In this document: piece by piece, positions 6,769-12,626 of the stretch
Layout of the letters: the number at the start of each line of letters is the position of its first letter
Position numbering within the stretch: the stretch's first letter is position 1
NCBI GenBank assembly: GCA_026419815.1
Contig: JAOAKR010000005.1
Coordinates: 1-19,951, forward strand
Origin: Microcaldota archaeon
GTDB taxonomy: Archaea; Micrarchaeota; Micrarchaeia; CAILAH01
Direction: 5' to 3'
DNA: 19,951 nt
Notes under the pieces: generated by a model
Told to the model about the DNA's origin: nothing
Database searches by the model: none
Seen by the model: only the letters and a program-made list of their open reading frames with translations
Translations under genes and position numbers: made by a program

Positions 6769-6782
6769 TCCCCTTGGGGGCG

Positions 6783-6790
6783 CTCTTTTT
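6783..6790 (+). terminator. Oligo-T terminator after the tRNA
   Basis: CTCTTTTT immediately follows the discriminator base and lies just before the end of the opposing membrane protein gene (stop at 6795). Confidence 0.5.
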
Positions 6791-6794
6791 CTAA

Positions 6795-7226
6795 TTAGAG
6801 GATTACGTAAATGCCGAGGGTTACAAGGCCCGCACCGATTAGGATTTGGAACCACTCAGCCGGCGCCTCATTAAGCAGGAATATGCCCATTACCGAGACA
6901 AACAGTATGCTCAGCCCTACGAGCGGCGAGAGACGGGATATCTCAATGCCGTGGCTTATTGATGTGTAAAGTATGAGCAGGCCGATCGCCCAGAATATGC
7001 CTGCAAGAAGGGCTATCACCGAAGGGCCGGTTATCCTGAGCTCAAGGTGCTGTGAATTGTATAGCGCATAGAACACGAATACTAAGAATGCGCCCAGCCC
7101 CAAGAAAAATGCAAGCGAGCGCATATCCGAAACGAATGTGACCGAGAGCTTGAGCAGGATTAGGTAAATTGACCATATCACCGCTATTGCAATGCCTATT
7201 GACACGACACGGAGGTCAAGGCCCAT
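6795..7226 (-). CDS. Half-size EamA/DMT-superfamily membrane protein
   Basis: 143 aa, about five hydrophobic helices, corresponding to a single EamA repeat. The C-terminal part (SRLSPLVGLSILFVSVMGIFLLNE, then EWFQILIGAGLVTLGIYVIL) has the EamA pattern of a helix, a loop with an acidic or polar turn, and a final glycine-rich helix. Most DMT transporters have two such repeats in ~300 aa, so this one would need to dimerise, as EmrE-type small proteins do. The substrate is unknown. ATG 7226 is preferred over GTG 7232 because a TATA-like box is centred 26 nt upstream. It lies downstream of proS on the same strand, but its own promoter implies separate transcription. Confidence 0.75.
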   Translation of the reverse strand: MGLDLRVVSIGIAIAVIWSIYLILLKLSVTFVSDMRSLAFFLGLGAFLVFVFYALYNSQHLELRITGPSVIALLAGIFWAIGLLILYTSISHGIEISRLSPLVGLSILFVSVMGIFLLNEAPAEWFQILIGAGLVTLGIYVIL

Positions 7227-7248
7227 AACCACTATTCCACGGCAATAA

Positions 7249-7255
7249 ATATAAA
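7249..7255 (-). promoter_or_regulatory. TATA-like box of the EamA-like gene
   Basis: TTTATAT on the minus strand, centre 7252, 26 nt before ATG 7226; this implies a leaderless mRNA. It lies in the 102-bp gap after proS. Confidence 0.55.
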
Positions 7256-7328
7256 GCGAACCAGTATGCCTTTACAAAGAGGTCCTGCTGTGGCGCGCGC
7301 TCGCCCCACAAAGCCTTTCCTTCCTGTT

Positions 7329-8735
7329 TCAGTATGTCTTGGCAAGGAGGGCCTCCCACCCATTGCGGCCGCATACCACGCACTTCCTTTCCTTCTCAAC
7401 CCCGCGCTCCTTGCCAAGTATCGCTATTGTCTGCCCCTTGAGCTTATCAGCGCACTCAAGCGAGCCGCACCAGCCTGCCTTGATTATGCCGCGCTTCTCA
7501 TCAATCTGCTCAAGGAGCTCCTTAAGCGAGTTGGCTTCAAATATGTGCGAGTCAAAGAATGCCTGGGCATCCGAGCGCAATTTTTCGTGGTATGCCTCAA
7601 CAATCTTCTTGAGCTGGGCATCAATGTCTGGCATCGGCACCTGCTGCTTGGTGCCGTTGCGGTCCACCACAGTCACCTTGCCCTCAGAGAGGTCGCGTGC
7701 CCCAGCCTCTATCCGGATTGGCACACCTTTAAGCTCCCAGCGGTAGAACTTGTCGCCCGGCCTCCTGTCCGAGCCATCATATATGCACCTGAACTGCTTT
7801 GAAAGGCGCTCATAAATCGGCTTCAGCTGGGCGTCAACTTCATTGTTGTTGCCCTTGGAATAAATCGGCACGAACACTATCTGTATTGGGGATATGTCAA
7901 ATGGAAACTTCAAGCCCTTTGAGTCGCCGTGCACTGAAATTACGGCGGCCAGGGCGCGCATGCTCACACCATATGATGTCTGGGACGCGTATTGCATCTC
8001 GCCCTTTGCATCTGAATACTTGACATCATAGGGCTTTGAGAAATTGGTCCCGAGGTTGTGCACAGTGCCTATCTGCAATGTCTTGCCGTCGGGCATTATT
8101 GTGTCAAACGCATAAGTGTAATCTGCGCCTGGGAACTTGTCGTGGTCTGGCCTCTTCGTTACGACAAATGGGATGCACAGCTTAGTGTAAAGGTCGGCGT
8201 ATATGTTTATGCCCTCTTCAACCTGCGCCACTGCCTCCTCATATGTAGCGTGCGCGGTGTGTGCCTCGTTCCAGTACACCTCGCGCCCGCGCATAAGCGG
8301 CCGTGTGGCCTTGGTCTCGTGCCTGTAAACGGTTGTTGTCTGGTAAACCTTAATGGGAAGGTCGCCGTGCGAGCGAATCCACAGCGCAAACATCGGGTAC
8401 ATTGCAGTCTCAGAAGTTGGCCTGAGCACAAGCTTGTCCTCAAGCGGTGTGAGCCCGCCGTGCGTCACCCACAGCACTTCATCTGCAAAGCCCTTTATGT
8501 GCTCTGCCTCCTTGTTGAACACGCTCTCAGGTATGGCAATGGGGAACAGCAGCTTGTCGTGGCCCGCCCGGTCCAAGAGCTCCTCAAGCTGCCTGAATAT
8601 GAGATCCATCGCCCTGAACCCCCAGCCCATATACACGGGCATACCCTTCACTGGGTAGCGGATATCCACTATGCCCGCCTCAAGCATCATCTTTGAATAC
8701 CATTCCGAGAAGTTCCCGGCCTTGGTGAGTTCCAT
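7329..8735 (-). CDS. proS: Prolyl-tRNA synthetase, archaeal/eukaryotic type
   Basis: 468 aa class II synthetase that charges tRNA-Pro. The N-terminal catalytic domain shows motif 1 around GWGFRAMDLIFRQLEELLD, a proline-binding TSETAMYPMFALWIRSH segment, motif 2 (YRHETKATRPLMRGREVYWNEAHTAH) and motif 3 (GVSMRALAAVISVHGD). An anticodon-binding domain follows (about 270-380). The C-terminal domain carries paired cysteines (WCGSLEC and CVVCG) that could bind zinc, and ends with an aromatic residue (LLAKTY), as in archaeal-type ProRS. It lacks the bacterial editing insertion. Start ATG 8735 has a TATA-like box 27 nt upstream (leaderless). Length is normal for the archaeal family. Confidence 0.96.
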   Translation of the reverse strand: MELTKAGNFSEWYSKMMLEAGIVDIRYPVKGMPVYMGWGFRAMDLIFRQLEELLDRAGHDKLLFPIAIPESVFNKEAEHIKGFADEVLWVTHGGLTPLEDKLVLRPTSETAMYPMFALWIRSHGDLPIKVYQTTTVYRHETKATRPLMRGREVYWNEAHTAHATYEEAVAQVEEGINIYADLYTKLCIPFVVTKRPDHDKFPGADYTYAFDTIMPDGKTLQIGTVHNLGTNFSKPYDVKYSDAKGEMQYASQTSYGVSMRALAAVISVHGDSKGLKFPFDISPIQIVFVPIYSKGNNNEVDAQLKPIYERLSKQFRCIYDGSDRRPGDKFYRWELKGVPIRIEAGARDLSEGKVTVVDRNGTKQQVPMPDIDAQLKKIVEAYHEKLRSDAQAFFDSHIFEANSLKELLEQIDEKRGIIKAGWCGSLECADKLKGQTIAILGKERGVEKERKCVVCGRNGWEALLAKTY

Positions 8736-8758
8736 AGGCTAATTTTGGCAGTGCAACC

Positions 8759-8766
8759 TATTAAAA
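8759..8766 (-). promoter_or_regulatory. TATA-like box of proS
   Basis: TTTTAATA on the minus strand, centre ~8762, 27 nt before the ATG at 8735. Confidence 0.55.
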
Positions 8767-8771
8767 CTAAT

Positions 8772-8795
8772 TTGGGGAATCCGGCGATCCCCAAG
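8772..8795 (-). terminator. Hairpin between archease and proS
   Basis: TTGGGG (8772-8777) pairs with CCCCAA (8789-8794), and ATC (8779-8781) with GAT (8786-8788), around loop CGGC with one bulged A. In the minus direction it follows the archease stop and is followed by ATTAGTTTT. It may end the archease transcript. It also sits just upstream of the proS TATA-like box, so it could be an operator instead. Confidence 0.4.
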
Positions 8796-8830
8796 CGGAA
8801 ACACATAAGTGCATACGCCACGCCTAAAAT

Positions 8831-9232
8831 TCAGATGTCAAAAAGCACACGGAGCTTGTGCTTGCCGTTTTCCTCAACCATCTGGAACTCGTGGTAGGTT
8901 ACCGCTTTAACGTGCATCTTGGCGCGGCCCTTGCACAGCCTCAGCTTGAGCTTGGCCCTGTTGCCTTCAAGTGAGACCACCTGCAGGCCCGCGCCTATGC
9001 GCGAATTTATGTCCATCTCGGCGAGTATGCGGGTGAATATGTTTACCACAAGGTCCTGGAAATCCACACCGCTTTCCTCAAACTGCACGGTTATGCAGTC
9101 TTTTTGCGTCTCGCCGCATATGGACGCAAACAGGCCGTAAGCAACCGCCTCAATTGCACCTGCCTGCGTGTCGCTGGTGCCCTGTATGAACAAGTCCGAG
9201 CGGTGGTTGAGAAACCTGTATTCCTGCGGCAT
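8831..9232 (-). CDS. Archease
   Basis: 133 aa small calcium-binding-type protein. In characterised systems archease activates the RtcB RNA ligase by helping histidine guanylylation and multiple turnover. Family features: the N-terminal FLNHRSD segment (usual form EHTAD; Asp13 retained, Thr-Ala replaced by Arg-Ser) and the C-terminal KAVTYHEFQMVEENGKHKLR ending VLFDI. The acidic residues expected to bind metal (Asp13 and the terminal FDI Asp) are present. The same frame is open much further upstream, but the family N-terminus begins at ATG 9232 and a TATA-like box (9262-9269) predicts a start within a few nt of it. The rtcB gene lies ~4 kb away on the same strand and is not co-transcribed. Confidence 0.92.
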   Translation of the reverse strand: MPQEYRFLNHRSDLFIQGTSDTQAGAIEAVAYGLFASICGETQKDCITVQFEESGVDFQDLVVNIFTRILAEMDINSRIGAGLQVVSLEGNRAKLKLRLCKGRAKMHVKAVTYHEFQMVEENGKHKLRVLFDI

Positions 9233-9446
9233 AACTAAACCTTTGTTTGTAGACTGGCTGGATATAAAATGGGAGAACAACAAAAGGGGGAGCGCATACC
9301 TTGCCCCAAGGCAAATAGCGCCAGAAAAAGCTGTAAGCCGTCTATCAGCCATAGCTTTCCCTGGCGTGCGCATCGCCTTAGGCAAGCGCCCTGAAAGAAA
9401 GCCCTCTTGCTTCTTTGCCAGCTTTCTTTGGCATCCCAAAAGAAAG
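9233..9446 (-). other. Noncoding gap between L12 and archease
   Basis: 214 bp, the largest gene-free stretch. Contents: a strong hairpin straight after the L12 stop (9420-9448); a weaker inverted repeat AAAGCT/AGCTTT (9353-9358 with 9327-9332) followed on the minus strand by five Ts; and the archease TATA-like box (minus-strand TTTTATAT, 9262-9269, centre ~33 nt from the ATG, implying a leader of only about 7 nt). No convincing ORF is seen. Confidence 0.55.
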
Positions 9447-9448
9447 CT
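9420..9448 (-). terminator. Hairpin at the 3' end of the ribosomal stalk operon
   Basis: AGCTTTCTTTGG (9420-9431) pairs with CCAAAAGAAAGCT (9436-9448): 12 bp with one bulge and a 4-nt loop. The hairpin begins within the L12 stop codon. It is a candidate for termination or 3'-end stabilisation of the L1-L10-L12 mRNA. Confidence 0.55.
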
Positions 9449-9755
9449 AACCGAAGAGGTTCGCAAGGCCTGCTGCGGCTTCCTCTTCCTTCTTCTCCTC
9501 TTTCTCTTCAGCCTTCTCCGACTTGGCTGCGCCTGCTGCAGGTGCTGCCGCTGCTGCCGCCGGGGCCGCAACCATAGCCGCAGATGCGCTCTTGAGCGCC
9601 TCCTCAATGTTCACGCCTTCAAGCGCGGATACAAGCGCCTCTACCTTCGCTGAGTTAACCTCAACGCCGGCGGCCTTGAGCACGCTTGAGACGTTATCCT
9701 TGTTTATCTCCTTCTTTGCGCTGTGTAGCAGAAGTGCTGCGTATACGTATTCCAT
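9447..9755 (-). CDS. rpl12: Ribosomal protein L12 (archaeal P1/L12 stalk protein)
   Basis: 102 aa. The stalk protein forms dimers on L10/P0 and recruits translation factors to the ribosome. The N-terminus MEYVYAALLLHSAKKEI is the hallmark of archaeal L12 dimerisation domains (about 1-58). An alanine/proline hinge follows (about 60-78), then a Glu/Lys-rich segment and the factor-binding tail ending GLANLFG. ATG 9755 is chosen over the in-frame ATG 9770 because a perfect Shine-Dalgarno GGAGGT (complement of 9763-9768) sits 7 nt upstream and the family N-terminus starts there. It is the last gene of the L1-L10-L12 operon, separated from L10 by an unusually structured 129-nt spacer. Confidence 0.96.
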   Translation of the reverse strand: MEYVYAALLLHSAKKEINKDNVSSVLKAAGVEVNSAKVEALVSALEGVNIEEALKSASAAMVAAPAAAAAAPAAGAAKSEKAEEKEEKKEEEAAAGLANLFG

Positions 9756-9762
9756 CCCATCT

Positions 9763-9768
9763 ACCTCC
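9763..9768 (-). promoter_or_regulatory. Shine-Dalgarno of rpl12
   Basis: GGAGGT on the minus strand, 7 nt before the ATG at 9755. It decides the start and suggests strong initiation, fitting the multi-copy need for L12. Confidence 0.75.
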
Positions 9769-9770
9769 AT

Positions 9771-9899
9771 ACAACATCAATCGCCCTGCCCGGGCAGGGG
9801 GTGTGCTGTGGGCCGCGCGCCAGACAAACACGCGTTCCGCCATCCACATAACGGCGGGCCCGCACACACCACGGCACGTGCCGCCTACGCGGCAGGCAC
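9771..9899 (-). other. Structured L10-L12 intercistronic RNA
   Basis: Three candidate stems. (i) GGTGTG-C-TGTGGGCC (9800-9814) pairs with GGCCCGCACACACC (9857-9870): 14 bp with one bulge and one wobble, enclosing a smaller CGCC/GGCG stem (9838-9841 with 9853-9856). (ii) The perfect 16-bp palindrome CCCTGCCCGGGCAGGG (9784-9799) is just upstream of the L12 Shine-Dalgarno. (iii) A hairpin spans the L10 stop (9878-9885 with 9891-9899, one bulge) and competes with palindrome GGCACGTGCC (9873-9882). The function is unknown; candidates are translational control of L12 or mRNA processing. Confidence 0.5.
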
Positions 9900-10739
9900 G
9901 AGCTTAGAAAGTGCACCGGCGTGCGCCTGTGCCTTTGCTAATATAACGCCCACAACCTCCTTCTCAGGGATGCCCTCGCTCACCGCAAGTGCACGGGCAT
10001 TCCTGTGCGCCTTGGTTATGAGCAGCGCGGCGTTGTCCCTCGTCGGGTATGCAACCTCAACTGAGAGCCCGCGCGCGTTAAGGAAGCAGGAGACAATGTT
10101 CCTGAGATACTCCTGCTCATCAACGTCAAGCACGTCACGCATATACAGCGTGCCGTCCTTGAACGCCGTCTTGAGCTCAACACCTATGTCAAACGGCTTT
10201 ATGTCAAGCTTTTGGAGTATTTTCGCCGCACCGTCAGATATGGGCTCGCCTTTCTTGACCATCACCTTATCCTTTGAGACGTGTATCTTGCCGCCCACAA
10301 TCTTCACGTCAAGCCCCGCCTGCTTGAACTCTGAAAGCACCGGGCCTGCCGGGAACGGCGTCTCGCCCGCAGGTATCGTAATGTCCGCAGGCGCAATTTG
10401 GCCCGGCTTTGCGTATGCCTGGCCCCTGCTGCGCTTAAGCTCCTTGAACAGCTCAAACGGCCCTAGCGAGGTCATTATGACACCGCACGGGCCGCTGCCT
10501 GAGGCCACAAAGCTTTCAGGCAGGCCTGCGGCCTTGAGCGCACGCTCAACAACTGCTGACTTGCACACCCTGAACTCCGCCTTCCCGCGCAACCGGCTCT
10601 TTGCCCTCTGCAAATATCTTGCCGGGAGAGCCGTAAGGCTGAACAGTGCCACAACAGGGTATTTCTTGAGCTCTTTTGAGAGCTCCTGCACCTCTTTCTC
10701 CTTCTTCAAGCGGTTCGCACTTTTCTTAACCATGACCAT
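9885..10739 (-). CDS. rpl10: Ribosomal protein L10 / P0 (short form)
   Basis: 284 aa. It anchors the L12 stalk to 23S rRNA. The N-terminal rRNA-binding domain (about 1-105) and the archaeal-type insertion domain (about 106-185, GQIAPADITIPAGETPFPAGPVLSEF is diagnostic) are clear. The C-terminal spine begins (LLITKAHRNARALAVSEG) but the protein stops at ALSKLVPAA. Archaeal P0 proteins are usually ~335-340 aa, with further L12-binding helices, an acidic segment and an LFG-type tail; these are missing. The start codon overlaps the L1 stop (TGATG, ATG at 10739), indicating translational coupling. An ATG at 10733 is the alternative start. Confidence 0.94.
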   Translation of the reverse strand: MVMVKKSANRLKKEKEVQELSKELKKYPVVALFSLTALPARYLQRAKSRLRGKAEFRVCKSAVVERALKAAGLPESFVASGSGPCGVIMTSLGPFELFKELKRSRGQAYAKPGQIAPADITIPAGETPFPAGPVLSEFKQAGLDVKIVGGKIHVSKDKVMVKKGEPISDGAAKILQKLDIKPFDIGVELKTAFKDGTLYMRDVLDVDEQEYLRNIVSCFLNARGLSVEVAYPTRDNAALLITKAHRNARALAVSEGIPEKEVVGVILAKAQAHAGALSKLVPAA

Positions 10740-11377
10740 CAACTCACTTTCACCGGGGCGCCCATAGTCAGCTTCAGGTAGACATTCTTTATGGCCGCCT
10801 CGCCCACCTTCGCCTTCACAGTGTCTATCACTGCGGTGATATTCTCAAGCAGGTCGTCGGGGGACATCTTCTCTGTGCCGACCGCGACGTGCACCACGGG
10901 CATATACTTGCCCTTTGACTTGAGCGCAACAGTCCTCCTTGTACGCTCCATAAGCTCTTGCAGGTTCTTGCCCATAAGCGGCTTCGGCATCTTGCCGCGC
11001 GCGCCGAGCACCTGGCCGAGGTGCTTACCAACCACAACCATAAGCTTGGGCTCTGCAAGGAAGGTGTACTCTGTTACATATTTCTTGAGCGTCGGCTTGT
11101 CCTTTGCCAGCTTCTCAATCATATCGCCCGCGAGCACTGCGTCTGCACCGGCCGCCTTTGCCTCGCTTGCAAGCTGGCCGTCAGCGAACACTGCAATCTT
11201 GGATTCCCTGCCCTTGCCTTTTGGGAGTGGGATCTCAAGGTTGAGCCGGTTCTCGGGCTTGTTGAAATCTATACCGCGGAAATTTATGGCAAGCTCAACG
11301 CTCTGCTCAAACTTCCGGGAGCCTTTCCCTGCGAGCACCTGCTCAAGCGCCTTCCTTAAGGATTTGTTGTCTATCAT
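10739..11377 (-). CDS. rpl1: Ribosomal protein L1
   Basis: 212 aa, normal archaeal L1 length. It forms the L1 stalk at the ribosomal E site; in several archaea it also represses its own mRNA. Visible features: FNKPENRLNLEIPLPKGKGR near the N-terminus, the domain II segment FLAEPKLMVVVGKHLGQVLGARGKMPKP, and the C-terminal GAPVKVS. ATG 11377 is chosen over in-frame upstream codons because GGGAGG (complement of 11386-11391) sits 8 nt before it. It is the first gene of L1-L10-L12. The L11 gene often found upstream in archaea is absent; a divergent DRG gene is there instead. Confidence 0.96.
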   Translation of the reverse strand: MIDNKSLRKALEQVLAGKGSRKFEQSVELAINFRGIDFNKPENRLNLEIPLPKGKGRESKIAVFADGQLASEAKAAGADAVLAGDMIEKLAKDKPTLKKYVTEYTFLAEPKLMVVVGKHLGQVLGARGKMPKPLMGKNLQELMERTRRTVALKSKGKYMPVVHVAVGTEKMSPDDLLENITAVIDTVKAKVGEAAIKNVYLKLTMGAPVKVS

Positions 11378-11429
11378 GCAATCATCCTCCCACGCGCTAC
11401 GGCCACGCCGCACGGTGGTCCTTGCGGAT
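11378..11429 (-). promoter_or_regulatory. Leader of the L1-L10-L12 mRNA
   Basis: A predicted ~52-nt leader between the TATA-derived start (~11429) and ATG 11377. It holds a hairpin, CCGCA/TGCGG (about 11407-11426), upstream of the Shine-Dalgarno GGGAGG. It is a possible site for L1 autoregulation, which is known in methanogens, but no L1-binding consensus was established here. Confidence 0.35.
11386..11391 (-). promoter_or_regulatory. Shine-Dalgarno of rpl1
   Basis: GGGAGG on the minus strand, 8 nt before the ATG at 11377; it sets the L1 start. Confidence 0.7.
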
Positions 11430-11451
11430 TGAGGATTTAGGCGGGGTAAAT

Positions 11452-11459
11452 ATTATAAA
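11452..11459 (-). promoter_or_regulatory. TATA-like box of the ribosomal stalk operon
   Basis: TTTATAAT on the minus strand, centre ~11455, predicting transcription from ~11429. Confidence 0.6.
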
Positions 11460-11502
11460 GCTTCTGAATGATGGGAGGAACGGCAACGACGTTGGGGGCA
11501 CG

Positions 11503-11510
11503 CTTAAAAG
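11503..11510 (+). promoter_or_regulatory. TATA-like box of the DRG gene
   Basis: CTTAAAAG, centre ~11506, about 28 nt before ATG 11535; this implies a leaderless mRNA. Confidence 0.55.
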
Positions 11511-11534
11511 TTTGCGCACAATATTAATGCCCGA

Positions 11535-12623
11535 ATGGGCATCCAGGAGAAGATTGCTGAGCTTGAGGAGGAGATACGGAATACACAGTACAACAAGGCC
11601 ACTGAGTACCATATCGGTCTCCTAAAAGCGAAGATTGCAAAGTTGAGGGCACAGCTAATTGCCGGCTCAAAAAAGAGTGGTGGCGGCGGTGGGTTTGATG
11701 TGCGCAAGGGCGGTGACGCGCGCGCAGTGCTCATCGGGTACCCGTCAACGGGCAAGTCAACACTGCTAACCAAGGTCACCAAGGCGAAGTCCAAGTCTGC
11801 GGCATACGCGTTCACGACGCTTGATGTTGTGCCCGGGCTGATTGAGCATAAGGGGGCAAAAATACAGCTTCTGGACCTGCCGGGCATCATACGCGGCGCT
11901 GCACGCGGGGCTGGCAGGGGCAAGGAGGTGCTTGCGGTTGCACGCAGTGCAGACCTGATTGTGCTGTTCGTTGATGTGTTCAACCCGGATGTGGAAGGGC
12001 TGAAGCAGGAGCTTTACGAGGTGGGCATACGGCTTGACAGGCACGCGCCTGACGTTGTAGTTACACACAGGGCGAGTGGCGGCCTCAAGATAAACCGGAC
12101 CGTGCCTACCCCCAACCTTGACGACAAGATGGTCGCAAACATACTCTCTGTCTATGGGATACACAACGCTGATGTGACCATACGCGAGAGCATCGGGCCA
12201 GACGAGCTTATTGACGTGGTGGTTGGCAACCGCAGGTATTGCAACTCGCTACTCGTTGTGAACAAGATTGACCTTGTAAGCAGCAAATACCTTGACGAGC
12301 TGGAGCACAAGATTGGGCCGTTCATTGGGATGTCAGCGGAGAAAGGCATCGGCCTTGAGGAATTCAAGGAGAGGCTTTACGACCGGCTTGAGCTGATACG
12401 CGTGTATACACGCTCGCGGTTTGAGGGGACCGACTATGAGGAGCCACTCATCATAAGGGGCGGCTCAACAGTTGAGGACGTGTGCAATGCCATACACAGG
12501 GACCTGCGCAAGAACTTCAAGTATGCACTCATAAGCGGGCCAAGCGCAAAGTTCAGGGGCCAGCGTGTTGGCCTGTCGCACAAGCTGATGGACGGCGATG
12601 AGATACAGATTTATGCAAGATAA
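11535..12623 (+). CDS. drg: DRG-family (Obg-related) GTP-binding protein
   Basis: 362 aa, full length for archaeal DRG. A charged N-terminal helical segment (1-45) is followed by a basic and Gly-rich linker (KKSGGGGGFDVRKGGDAR) and the GTPase domain: G1 GYPSTGKST (68-76), G2 FTTLD (93-97), G3 DLPG (114-117) with the Obg-type glycine-rich switch (GIIRGAARGAGRG), G4 NKID (243-246), G5 SAEK (267-270). An insert lies between G3 and G4, and a C-terminal TGS domain spans about 288-362. DRG proteins associate with translating ribosomes and relieve stalling in eukaryotes; the archaeal role is assumed to be similar. It is divergent from the L1 operon. The start is supported by the TATA-to-ATG spacing. 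Confidence 0.95.
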   Translation: MGIQEKIAELEEEIRNTQYNKATEYHIGLLKAKIAKLRAQLIAGSKKSGGGGGFDVRKGGDARAVLIGYPSTGKSTLLTKVTKAKSKSAAYAFTTLDVVPGLIEHKGAKIQLLDLPGIIRGAARGAGRGKEVLAVARSADLIVLFVDVFNPDVEGLKQELYEVGIRLDRHAPDVVVTHRASGGLKINRTVPTPNLDDKMVANILSVYGIHNADVTIRESIGPDELIDVVVGNRRYCNSLLVVNKIDLVSSKYLDELEHKIGPFIGMSAEKGIGLEEFKERLYDRLELIRVYTRSRFEGTDYEEPLIIRGGSTVEDVCNAIHRDLRKNFKYALISGPSAKFRGQRVGLSHKLMDGDEIQIYAR

Positions 12624-12626
12624 TAG

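Larger units (their letters stand above)
6638..6782 (+). tRNA. tRNA-Arg (anticodon GCG) with two introns
   Basis: Acceptor strands GCCCCCA (6638-6644) and TGGGGGC (6775-6781) pair perfectly over 7 bp, with discriminator G73 at 6782. D-arm: GTAT (6647-6650) with GTAT (6661-6664), including two G-U pairs, around loop AGCCTGGATA, which contains G18 G19 and A20, an arginine identity base. Anticodon stem: CGGCC (6666-6670) with GGCTG (6712-6716). Loop CT-GCG-G, then A after splicing, gives anticodon GCG for CGC codons. T-stem: AGGGG (6721-6725) with CCCCT (6770-6774); T-loop TTCAAA plus T. Removing 34 nt (6677-6710) and about 37 nt (6732-6768) leaves 74 nt with normal geometry. No CCA is encoded. 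A T-run (6786-6790) follows as terminator, and a TATA-like box precedes. The anticodon intron is certain by motif; the T-loop junction may be off by 1 nt. Confidence 0.88.

Noticed and set aside
6638..6782. Reading the segment as a degenerate tRNA or a tRNA of another specificity
   Set aside because: Stems pair well once introns are removed, intron 1 has a perfect bulge-helix-bulge, and A20, G73 and anticodon GCG all fit arginine.
9233..9607. N-terminal extension of archease (long basic upstream reading frame)
   Set aside because: The upstream part overlaps the L12 gene and its 3' hairpin and has no archease homology. The family N-terminus and the TATA-like box point to ATG 9232.
9784..9799. 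Perfect palindrome as a mobile-element terminus or phage operator
   Set aside because: It lies within a ribosomal operon spacer with other RNA stems and no mobile genes nearby; an RNA structural role is more economical.
9523..10767. 414-aa plus-strand ORF over L10 and L12
   Set aside because: It is antisense to two unmistakable ribosomal protein genes; its Ala/Ser-rich composition comes from the GC-biased codons of the real genes.
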